From CAWCTD01 sp963798455 (lineage in GTDB: Bacteria; Acidobacteriota; Terriglobia; Bryobacterales; Bryobacteraceae), in the NCBI GenBank assembly GCA_963798455.1, contig CAWCTD010000004.1, positions 1,054,001-1,118,000 on the forward strand: a DNA stretch of 64,000 bases, given 5' to 3'. A program made the translations under genes and the position numbers. This document shows positions 41,562 through 50,033 of this stretch, in pieces. Positions within the stretch are counted from its first letter, which is position 1. Each line of letters opens with the position of its first letter. The notes beneath the pieces were generated by a model that had not been told where the DNA came from, did not search any database, and worked only from the letters and a program-made list of their open reading frames with translations.

Positions 41562-44500
41562 TCAGGATCGAGTACGCGCAGGGCCGCCTCCGCTCGCCCT
41601 GTCAAGGTGGGATTTCAACGCTTCGGCGAGATGTTTCACGTTGGGCTCCCGAAACAGGTTGCTGCTTCGTCCGGACAACGTGCAGATCTCCACACCACCG
41701 GCAGCGACCCTGCCCCAGAATGCGGTGGGGCGCTGGGCGAGGCCATCTTTGCCTTGGAGATAGACCAGGCTCCCGCCGTATGTGCCTGGCCGGTACTTTC
41801 TGCTGGCCTCGACGTTAAGCTGATAGATGTAAAGGCTACGCAGGTTCCGCGGCAGCGAATGCCACAGCCGCAAGCTGCACTCGCCGGCCATTTTGGCTAG
41901 CGTGCGCAACATGCTCGATGCCCTAAAGCGGAGGCGCCCGGCGAAGTAGCCCAAGTGCCGTTCGAGAGTCAAACCCGACGTTCGCCGGCGGTGGTACTCG
42001 ATCTGGCCCCGGAGCGACCCGGTCATCTTCCAGCCCCCCTCCGTATCGACCACGGCCAGCAGTGCGACCTTCTGACCGCGCTGCTCGAGCTGACGCGCCA
42101 TTTCGAAAGCCACGTAGGCGCCCACGCAGAAGCCCAACAAGTAATATGGCCCCTCCGGCTGCAACGTCAAGACCTCCTCGATATAGTGGGCGGCCATGTC
42201 CTCGACCCGGGAGAGCGGCGGGCGTTTGCCATCGCCTCCTACGGACTGCAACGCGTAAAGCGGCTGATCGTCCCCGAGGTGACGCGCCAGATCGCGGTAG
42301 AACAGCACGTGGCCGCTCTGGGCATGCACGCAGAAAAGCGGCGGTCGTGACCCACCGGGCTGAACAGGGACCAGCGACGTCCAGCGCGGCTGCCAGCCTT
42401 GCTCGCGAAGGATGGCGGCCAGTTCCCCGACAGTCTGCGCCTGCAGAATCGTAGCCACGGGGAGGCTCACGCCGAACTTCTTTTCGATTCGAGCGAACAA
42501 AGCCACCGACAAGAGCGAGTGTCCTCCCAACTCGAAGAAGTCGTCCTGGCGCCCAATGGGTCTGACGCCAAGAAGCTTCTCCCAGAGGTTTGCGAGTTGG
42601 ATTTCCAGGGCGTCCCGCGGCGCTACGAACTCGTTGTCGAATGATGTTCGCTGTCCATCCAGAGCCTGCAAAGCGCCGCGGTCCAGTTTACCCCGGGAGT
42701 CAAGCGGCAGACTGCCGTCGAGAATCACCAGAGTGGCCGGGACCATGTACTCCGGCAACCGTTCCTTGAGGAACCTGCGCAGTTCCCCCGATTCAGGGGC
42801 CTGGCCGGGCTTGGGCGTCACGTAAGCCACGAGACGCACCCGGCCTTGCTCATGCTCCCGGTCCAAAACGGCAGCGCCTGCAACAGCCGGGTGCTGGGCC
42901 AGGGCGGACTCGATTTCGCCGGGCTCCACCCGATAGCCGCGGACCTTGACCTGCCGGTCGATTCGGCCCAGAAACTCGATGTTGCCGTCGGGCAAATAGC
43001 GGGCGAGGTCGCCGGTTTTGTATAACCGCCCGTCGGGTGCGGCGCTGAATGGATCCGGGATGAACCGTTCGGTCTCCAAATCCGGCCGGTTCAGGTAGCC
43101 CCGTGCGAGTCCCTCTCCGCCGATGTGCAGTTCGCCGGCAACTCCGATCGGCGCCAGTTGGAGATGATCATCAAGGATATAGATGCGGGCGTTGGCGATG
43201 GGCCGGCCGATCGGGATCGAGACGCGAGGATCCTCCGGCGCCGCGGAGGGTTCATAGGTAGTGGCGATGATGCTGGTCTCCGTGGGGCCGTAAGTATTGG
43301 TCCAGCGGACCCCGGGTCCGGCTTTCTTGCGCCAGTCCATCAAGGCCTGCGTTTGCGCTTTCTCACCGCCGATGATCACCAGCCGGAGGTGGAGGGGTAG
43401 CGGATCGTCGAACGCCGCCAGGCTTCTGGCCCACTCATGCCAGAAAGCCGTCTGCAGATCGACCATTGTGATCCGTTGGCTCGCGAGCCAACGCCCAAAC
43501 TCCCGGCCTCCGAGGGGCAAGCTCGGCGGGCGGAGCACAACCGTCGCGCCCCGTGCCCAAGCCGGGAAGACTTCCTCAAGCATGAAGTCCGAAGTGAGGG
43601 GCGCAAACTGAAGCACACGGTCTTGCGCCCGAAGTCCGTAGTAACCGGCCGAGAAGATTTGATGATTCACCAGGCCGCGGTGCGTGAGCAGTACTCCCTT
43701 GGGGACTCCGGTGGACCCGGAAGTATAAAGAAGGAATGCCAGGTTTTCCGCTTGAACAGCGCTTTCGAACTTGCCGTAGCTTTCCCTGGAAAGTGTGATC
43801 TGTTCCGTGTCCAGGCAGATCGCTTCTACCCCGAGTCCTGTTAGCTGGGGCAAGAACCGATGCTGGGTCAGGGCCAGCGTGATGCCCGCATCCCGAACAA
43901 TCGCTTCCAGACGGCCCCGAGGCGATCCAGGGTCCAGAGGAACGCAGGCCGCCCCGGCTTTCAGTATCCCCAGCAGACCGGGCGCCAGCTCTAGAGATCG
44001 CTCCGCGAACAAAGCCACCCGCGACTCGGGCGCGGCGCCTCTCTGGCAGAGCAAGCGCGCAATCCCGTTGGCCCGTGCCATCAGTTCCCCGTAGGTCAGT
44101 GTCTGGCCCTCGAATTCCACCGCCGGCGCTCCAGGAGTCCTCGCCGCTTGCTCTTCGACGAGCTGATGGAGCACGGAGTCGCGCGGGTAATCGACGGCCG
44201 TACGATTCCAATCGAGAAGCATGTGGCGCTTCTCGGCCTCGGTCACGAGCGGCAGGCGGGAAACCCGTTGATCGGGGTTCGCCGCGATCCCCTCCAGCAG
44301 CAAGCGGAAGTGTTCGAGCATGCGGGCCGGGGTGGCGGCATCGAACAAGTCGGCGTTGTATTCGAAAACCGCCGTGGTGTGGCTGTCGGTGGCACGAACC
44401 GCCAGGACCAGGTCGAGTTTGCTGGTGTCGTGATCGATTCTGACCGGGCTGACATCCAGACCGGCCAGGCTCGGCCGCGGCGGATCGTCTCCAAAGCCGA

Positions 44501-45668
44501 TCATGACCTGAAAGAGGGGAGAACGGCTGGGGTCCCTCTCGGGGTGCATTTCCATCGTGAGCTTTTCGAGCGGGGCGTCCTGATGTTCCATCGCCTCCAG
44601 CACCGTGGCGCGCACTCGCCTGAGCAGTTCGCGAAACGGGGGATCGCCGGAAAGGTCAGTACGGATCACAACCGTGTTCGAGAAATACCCTACGATCCCC
44701 TCCAGTTCCGGCCTCGGCCGGCCGAGGATAGGCGCGCCCACCAGGATGTCTTGCCGCCCGGTGTACCGAAAGAGCAGAACGTTGAGGGCCGCCAAGAAGG
44801 TCATGAACAGCGTTGCTCCCTCGCCGTTACTCAGTTTCTTCAGCGCATCCACGCTGGCCTGGGGAAACGATGCGTATACGCGGGCGCCCCGGAAGGACTG
44901 GACCGCGGGCCGAGGGTGGTCGGCAGGCAGTTCCAGAACCTGCGGCGCGCCGGAGAGCTTCTGCTTCCAATATTCCAACTGCCGCTCGATCACCAGGGTC
45001 TGCGCCTCACTGCGCTGCCACAGCGCGTAATCAGCGAACTGGAGCGGCAGCTCGGGGAGCGGGTTCTCCTTATACTCACAGTAGGCTGAATACAGAACCC
45101 CCAGCTCCCGGTGCACAGTGCGCCTGCTCCAGCCGTCGAAGACCATGTGATGCGTCAACAGGATCAGGACGTGATCGCGCGGGTCGATGCGAAGGAGGAC
45201 GGCCTGAAACAGGAGATCCTTTTCCGGGTCCAGCGTGCGCCGCACCTGCGCCAGGCACATCCTCCCCAACTCAGCCTCCTGTTCTTCCCCTGTCCGGCCG
45301 GGTACGTCCAGGATGCGCAGATCGACCTCCGAAGGATCTCGGACAATCTGGAGGGGAACACCATCGGGTGCGGTGATGTTGGTCCGCAGGCCCTCGTGCC
45401 GTGCCACAAGCGTATTCAACGAACGCTGCAACGCGGTGAGGTTTAAGTCGCCCTTCAGACGCAGACAGATGTTGACATTGTAGACGCTGGGTTCCGTGAC
45501 AAACCGGTTCAGAAGCCACATCAACTGCGCCGAGTAGGGTACCGGATAGGGGCCGGGCGTCTCCCGGCGACTGACAACAGGCGAGGCGGCTTGTCTTTCC
45601 AGGAGCCGGCGCTTGACCAACTCGCGCTTCTCAGCCGAGAGTCCTGCGATTTGCTCGGTTAGAGCCAT
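41562..45668 (-). CDS. monomodular nonribosomal peptide synthetase C-A-T-TE (A substrate unknown)
   Basis: This 1368-residue protein starts with a helical EKRELVKRRLLER docking-like segment. The condensation domain (about 40-460) has an intact HHMVFDG at 173-179. The adenylation domain (about 480-990) has LLYTSGSTGVPKG and NTYGPTETS. The carrier has DDFFELGGHSLLS with the phosphopantetheine serine. The thioesterase (about 1100-1350) has YLLGFCVGA, so cysteine replaces the usual nucleophilic serine. Reading pocket residues by eye gives D-F-E-D-I-G-T-I-I plus lysine, for which I cannot name a substrate. Its ATG overlaps the previous stop (TAATG), so it is coupled to the glycine-type synthetase upstream. 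Confidence 0.9.
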   Translation of the reverse strand: MALTEQIAGLSAEKRELVKRRLLERQAASPVVSRRETPGPYPVPYSAQLMWLLNRFVTEPSVYNVNICLRLKGDLNLTALQRSLNTLVARHEGLRTNITAPDGVPLQIVRDPSEVDLRILDVPGRTGEEQEAELGRMCLAQVRRTLDPEKDLLFQAVLLRIDPRDHVLILLTHHMVFDGWSRRTVHRELGVLYSAYCEYKENPLPELPLQFADYALWQRSEAQTLVIERQLEYWKQKLSGAPQVLELPADHPRPAVQSFRGARVYASFPQASVDALKKLSNGEGATLFMTFLAALNVLLFRYTGRQDILVGAPILGRPRPELEGIVGYFSNTVVIRTDLSGDPPFRELLRRVRATVLEAMEHQDAPLEKLTMEMHPERDPSRSPLFQVMIGFGDDPPRPSLAGLDVSPVRIDHDTSKLDLVLAVRATDSHTTAVFEYNADLFDAATPARMLEHFRLLLEGIAANPDQRVSRLPLVTEAEKRHMLLDWNRTAVDYPRDSVLHQLVEEQAARTPGAPAVEFEGQTLTYGELMARANGIARLLCQRGAAPESRVALFAERSLELAPGLLGILKAGAACVPLDPGSPRGRLEAIVRDAGITLALTQHRFLPQLTGLGVEAICLDTEQITLSRESYGKFESAVQAENLAFLLYTSGSTGVPKGVLLTHRGLVNHQIFSAGYYGLRAQDRVLQFAPLTSDFMLEEVFPAWARGATVVLRPPSLPLGGREFGRWLASQRITMVDLQTAFWHEWARSLAAFDDPLPLHLRLVIIGGEKAQTQALMDWRKKAGPGVRWTNTYGPTETSIIATTYEPSAAPEDPRVSIPIGRPIANARIYILDDHLQLAPIGVAGELHIGGEGLARGYLNRPDLETERFIPDPFSAAPDGRLYKTGDLARYLPDGNIEFLGRIDRQVKVRGYRVEPGEIESALAQHPAVAGAAVLDREHEQGRVRLVAYVTPKPGQAPESGELRRFLKERLPEYMVPATLVILDGSLPLDSRGKLDRGALQALDGQRTSFDNEFVAPRDALEIQLANLWEKLLGVRPIGRQDDFFELGGHSLLSVALFARIEKKFGVSLPVATILQAQTVGELAAILREQGWQPRWTSLVPVQPGGSRPPLFCVHAQSGHVLFYRDLARHLGDDQPLYALQSVGGDGKRPPLSRVEDMAAHYIEEVLTLQPEGPYYLLGFCVGAYVAFEMARQLEQRGQKVALLAVVDTEGGWKMTGSLRGQIEYHRRRTSGLTLERHLGYFAGRLRFRASSMLRTLAKMAGECSLRLWHSLPRNLRSLYIYQLNVEASRKYRPGTYGGSLVYLQGKDGLAQRPTAFWGRVAAGGVEICTLSGRSSNLFREPNVKHLAEALKSHLDRASGGGPARTRS

Positions 45669-48600
45669 TAGTTTGCGCCCCGCTGCCCGGCCGGTTCGAG
45701 CCGCGCCAAGGCCTGGCGCAGTTCGCGTGCCAGAAGCTTCACGATCGGCTCTTCCATCATCGACCGATGGTCGATATGGGCGCCCGGGATCTCATGCACT
45801 TCCAGTCCGCCCGTCACAAGGTCCGTCCAACCCATGAATGGATCATAGTACAGCCCTTTGGCGCGGAAGATAGTCATCTTGCCCGGATACGGCTCGGCGC
45901 GGTACCAAAACTCCGCCCTGTGGTTGTTTACCAGGAAGTACCGGTCGCGCAGGCCGTCCGGAAGCGGCACTCCACGCCAGCGGCAGAACCGCACACGCAG
46001 CCGGTCCGACTTGCGCCGCATTCTCCTCAGAAAGCTGCGCGCGCGCCGCGCCCTCCTGCGGAGCGCGCCCACCAGTCCGCTGCCGAGGCCGTCCACCAGG
46101 CGGGCGTCGCCTGCACCGGGTCCGTTTTGGTAACGCGGGACAGGCCCGTTCAAAGAAGCCAAAAACGCCACTTCCTGACCCTCGGCACGGAGCCGTTGGG
46201 CCATCTCATAGGCGACGATGGCCCCGAAGCAGTATCCGACCAGGTAATACGGTCCCTTGTCCTGGACGGTGCGGATCTCGTTCAGGTAATGCGCTGCCAT
46301 CTCTTCTACTCGCGCGTGGGGAAGAGCATCGCCATAGAGACCCTGCGCCTGCAGGGCGTAGAGCGGCAGGCCGTCACCGAGATGCTTCGCCAGATCATGG
46401 AAGAACAGGATCGTTCCCGCGCCGCCGTGCACACAAAACAGAGGAGACCTGGAGCCTTCCGTCTGCACTGGTTGAAGGCAGGTCCAGCGCCTGGACCCGG
46501 TCTCTCCGTCGAGCAGCTTCGCCAACTGTTCGATGGTGGGGGCCTGGAAGAGCACAGTCGGTTGCAGTGCTGGGCCGAACTGCCGGCCGATTCGCGCGAA
46601 CACGCGAGCGGTGGTCAGAGAATCCGCTCCGAAATCAAAGTAGTCGTCCGTGATGCCGATCGGCCTGACCTTCAAAATGTCTTCCCAGATCGCCACCAGC
46701 CGCCGTTCGACGCCGTTCCGCGGCGGAACGTGCTCCCTTGCCAGATCCGGCCTCTCCCGTGCAGGCGCGGGCAGAGCACGCCGGTCTGTCTTGCCGTTAG
46801 GGGTCCTGGGCAAGGCGGGCAAGACCACGAAGGCCGACGGCAACATGTAATCGGGAAGCTTCTCCTTCAGAAAGCCGCGGAGCTCGCTGGTCTTGAGGTC
46901 CGTTGCCCGGGCAGGCACGAAGTAGGCAACCAGTTGCTTGCTGCCCGGCGTGTCTTCCCGCGCGATCACAACGCTCTCCGCAATGCCAGGGTGCCCGGCG
47001 AGGACAGCCTCCATCTCTCCCAGTTCGATACGGAAGCCACGCACCTTAACCTGCTGGTCGGCTCGGCTGATGAACTCGATATTGCCGTCCCGGCGATACC
47101 GCGCCAAGTCCCCGGTTCGGTACAGGCGGGCCTCGGGGTCTCTGCTGAGCGGATCAGGAATCAGGGACTGTGCCGTCAGCTCCGGCTGATTCAGATAGCC
47201 GCGAGTGAGCCCGTCCCCGCCGATGTAGAGTTCCCCGGCCACGCCCACGGGGACAGGCTTGAGGTCGGCATTCAACACATAGGTCCGTGTGTTTGCAATG
47301 GGACGACCGATCAGGATGGGGCCATCGCCCGGCTCGACTCTCCAGATGGTGGACCAGATAGTTGTCTCGGTGGGACCATACATGTTCCAGAGCGAGCCGC
47401 AATGCAGCAGCAGCTTATCGGCCAGCGGCCGGCTGAGCGCCTCGCCCCCGCAGAGGATCTTGAGGCGCGGATTACCCCGCCAACCCGCTTCCAGGAGCAG
47501 GCGCCACGTCGCCGGCGTCGCCTGCATCACGGTCACGCCGTGACTGTCCATCAACTTTGCCAGGCGACAGCCATCCGATGCCTCCTGAGAACTCGCCAGG
47601 ACCAGCCGGGCTCCACACACCAGCGGCAGGTACAACTCCAGCCCGGCAATGTCAAAGGAAAGGGTGGTCACCCCGAGAAGCACGTCCTGGGAAGCGAGGC
47701 CTGGCTCGCGAGCCATGGAGCAAAGGAAGTTCACCACAGCCCGGTGAGGTATCTGCACGCCCTTGGGTCTTCCGGTGGAGCCGGAGGTGTACAGCACATA
47801 CGCCAAGCTCTCCGAAACCGCTCCAGCCCCGCTGAGATTCTCCGGACTTTCGCCGGCGATCTCCGCCGCATCAGAGTCCAGGCATACGACCTCCGCCGGC
47901 CGCGCTGGCAGCCGCGCGCTGAGGCGCTGCTGCGTGACCAGGACGGGCATGCGGCTGTCGGCAATCATGTAAGCCACACGGTCCTCGGGGAAGGACGGGT
48001 CGAGCGGCACGTAAGCGCCGCCTGCTTTAAGCGAGGCCAGCACGGCCACCAGCATTTCAAGCGACCGCTGAACGTGGATACCCACCAACGTGCCGGCCTG
48101 CACCCCGCGGCGCCGGAGGTGGCGCGCCAGTTGGTTGGCCCGTGCGTTGAGCTGGCTGTAGGTGAGCCGTGCGTCGCCGAAAACAACGGCAATCGTTTCG
48201 GGCGTGCGCTCCGCTTGGGCTTCGATGAGACCGTGGATGCTCAACCCCCGGGGGTAGTCGGCAACGGTGCTGTTCCAGCGGCAGACGATTTCCTCCCGCT
48301 CGGCCCCGGACAGAATCGCAAGCTCGGGGATGCGCTCGTCCGGCTTCGCGATGGCATTCGATAGAAGGCGCAGATAGCAGTCGGCGAAGCCGTCCACGGT
48401 GGGAGCATCGAACAGTTGTGGTCTGTACCGGATGACCCCACGAATTGTTTCGCCGTCCTCCCACAGCGAGACGGCAGCCTCGCCATCCGGCGGCGCTTCA
48501 ACGTGAGCCACTTCAACAGCGGCCAGGCGCAGCGCCGCCGGCGAAGCCTCCAGCCAGTCGAAGGTCACCTGGCATGGCTGGGCGCGAGTGCGATAAAGGT

Positions 48601-49783
48601 CCGGTTGTACTTCCTCCAGGACCCGGTCAAAAGGCACGTCCTGGTTAGCCAACGCCTCACGGTAAGTCCGCCAGACGCGCTGGATGGCTTCGCGGAAGGT
48701 GGGCCTGCCCGACAGGTCAGTCCGCAGCAGAAGCTTGTTCTCGAACCGTCCGGCCACGCCCGAGAGTCCCGCCTCTCTCCGAGGATCCGATGTGCACGCC
48801 ACCAGAACATCCGTCTCGCCCGTGTACCATTGCAGCAGGTTCTTGAACGCGCCCAGCAGCACCGCAGCCACCGGGACCGCCTCCTCCTCGGCCAAGCGCC
48901 TCAGCTTGGGGACAACGCCGGCGGGGAGGGCGAAATCCCGCGCCGCTCCGAGCAGTGATCCCATCGAGGCCCTCGAGTGGTCGCTCGGCAGTACGACCAC
49001 AGGCAAGATACCGGCGATTCGACCTCTCCAGTAATTCAACTGCTGGCTTGCTCGAGCTTGAGTCAGCCAGCCGCGCCGCCAGGTTGCAAAGTCACAGTAA
49101 GTTCCGCCGGGCTCCGCTAGTTGGACCGCGCTTTCGGACACACTGCCTTCCACAGCCTCTGAATACAGAACACTCAACTCGTGGACGACCATCTCCAGCG
49201 ACGTGCGGTCGGCAACGATCGGATGGGCGCTTAGTAGAAGGATGGAATCTTCTTCGTCAATCTGGAGATGTCTGGCTCGGAACAGCGGACCTCGGGCGAG
49301 ATCGAAGACCCGTAGCCTTTCTTCGGCAAGGATGCGGCAGAGCAGATCACGGCCATTCTCCTCGGACCGTGCCCCAAAGTAGTCGAACTCGAGAGGAGGA
49401 TGCGGCTGCTCGGTGACAATCTGCACCACCCGCCTGGGCCCGCCGCGCCCTGGCTGCTCGTAAAGCAGGAAGCTCGTGCGCAAGGATGCATGCCGGTTGA
49501 CGACGCGGCGCAGAACCGTAGCGAGCGCATCGCGATCCAACCGTCCCCGCAAGCGGAAGGCACGAACGAGAATTTGATCGGAGTTCTCCGGGTGCGCCTG
49601 GTCCAGACGCCAAAGCGCCTCTTGCGCGGGATCAACCGGAGCAGTGCGGTTCGGGGAGACCACCGACATATTCCCGGCGTTGGAACCCAATGGGCGAACC
49701 TCGGTCACTCCCCCGATGACCGGCTTTGGGCCGCTCAGCTCGTTTCCGTTGGCTGATACACGCCCCCTGGGTTGCAGCTTCAT
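45668..49783 (-). CDS. monomodular nonribosomal peptide synthetase C-A(Gly)-T-TE
   Basis: This 1371-residue protein has a condensation-like domain (about 45-470) whose HHxxxDG motif reads AHPIVADR (186-193): the second histidine and the aspartate stay, but the first histidine and the glycine are lost. The adenylation domain has VLYTSGSTGRPKG, SFDIAGLELYLPL and NMYGPTETTIW. Pocket residues read D-I-L-Q-L-G-M-I-W plus lysine, one change from the known glycine code DILQLGLIWK. The carrier has DDYFDFGADSL. The thioesterase has YLVGYCFGA with cysteine at the nucleophile. The N-terminal start is not certain because no strong ribosome site precedes 49783. It is first in the minus-strand operon. Confidence 0.9.
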   Translation of the reverse strand: MKLQPRGRVSANGNELSGPKPVIGGVTEVRPLGSNAGNMSVVSPNRTAPVDPAQEALWRLDQAHPENSDQILVRAFRLRGRLDRDALATVLRRVVNRHASLRTSFLLYEQPGRGGPRRVVQIVTEQPHPPLEFDYFGARSEENGRDLLCRILAEERLRVFDLARGPLFRARHLQIDEEDSILLLSAHPIVADRTSLEMVVHELSVLYSEAVEGSVSESAVQLAEPGGTYCDFATWRRGWLTQARASQQLNYWRGRIAGILPVVVLPSDHSRASMGSLLGAARDFALPAGVVPKLRRLAEEEAVPVAAVLLGAFKNLLQWYTGETDVLVACTSDPRREAGLSGVAGRFENKLLLRTDLSGRPTFREAIQRVWRTYREALANQDVPFDRVLEEVQPDLYRTRAQPCQVTFDWLEASPAALRLAAVEVAHVEAPPDGEAAVSLWEDGETIRGVIRYRPQLFDAPTVDGFADCYLRLLSNAIAKPDERIPELAILSGAEREEIVCRWNSTVADYPRGLSIHGLIEAQAERTPETIAVVFGDARLTYSQLNARANQLARHLRRRGVQAGTLVGIHVQRSLEMLVAVLASLKAGGAYVPLDPSFPEDRVAYMIADSRMPVLVTQQRLSARLPARPAEVVCLDSDAAEIAGESPENLSGAGAVSESLAYVLYTSGSTGRPKGVQIPHRAVVNFLCSMAREPGLASQDVLLGVTTLSFDIAGLELYLPLVCGARLVLASSQEASDGCRLAKLMDSHGVTVMQATPATWRLLLEAGWRGNPRLKILCGGEALSRPLADKLLLHCGSLWNMYGPTETTIWSTIWRVEPGDGPILIGRPIANTRTYVLNADLKPVPVGVAGELYIGGDGLTRGYLNQPELTAQSLIPDPLSRDPEARLYRTGDLARYRRDGNIEFISRADQQVKVRGFRIELGEMEAVLAGHPGIAESVVIAREDTPGSKQLVAYFVPARATDLKTSELRGFLKEKLPDYMLPSAFVVLPALPRTPNGKTDRRALPAPARERPDLAREHVPPRNGVERRLVAIWEDILKVRPIGITDDYFDFGADSLTTARVFARIGRQFGPALQPTVLFQAPTIEQLAKLLDGETGSRRWTCLQPVQTEGSRSPLFCVHGGAGTILFFHDLAKHLGDGLPLYALQAQGLYGDALPHARVEEMAAHYLNEIRTVQDKGPYYLVGYCFGAIVAYEMAQRLRAEGQEVAFLASLNGPVPRYQNGPGAGDARLVDGLGSGLVGALRRRARRARSFLRRMRRKSDRLRVRFCRWRGVPLPDGLRDRYFLVNNHRAEFWYRAEPYPGKMTIFRAKGLYYDPFMGWTDLVTGGLEVHEIPGAHIDHRSMMEEPIVKLLARELRQALARLEPAGQRGAN

Positions 49784-49964
49784 TCTCGCTCAACGCTGAA
49801 GAAATGTATTTCAGCACACTTCTTCTAGCTTGCACCAGTACCATAGCTGAGATGCAGGGCTAGGATGCACAAAGTGGCTTAGATTCATCATGGTCGCGCT
49901 CTCCCCTGATTCTTGTTCTAGAAGTACTGGAACCTCGGGTTGCTCGGTCTCACTGTCGCTTTTC

Positions 49965-49994
49965 TTGGCGTGGAGCGCGAGCGTGTCATATACT
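49965..49994 (+). promoter_or_regulatory. promoter of the plus-strand peptide operon
   Basis: TTGGCG (49965-49970) and TATACT (49989-49994) are 18 bases apart. Transcription would begin near 50001, with GGAGA at 50025 and a TTG start at 50034. This supports the shorter start of the synthetase rather than the ATG at 49890, which would lie upstream of the promoter. Confidence 0.5.
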
Positions 49995-50033
49995 GTCAGA
50001 AACAGCAGCACGATTCAATTCACCGGAGATTCC

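Noticed and set aside
45767..48364. Plus-strand open frame of 865 codons
   Set aside because: It lies fully inside the glycine-type synthetase gene on the other strand, has Arg/Gln/His-rich text with no domain, and is the usual antisense shadow of GC-rich coding DNA.
49890..50033. ATG at 49890 as start of the Asp-type synthetase
   Set aside because: The promoter at 49965-49994 and the GGAGA at 50025 point to the TTG at 50034, and the extra 48 residues do not resemble the family.
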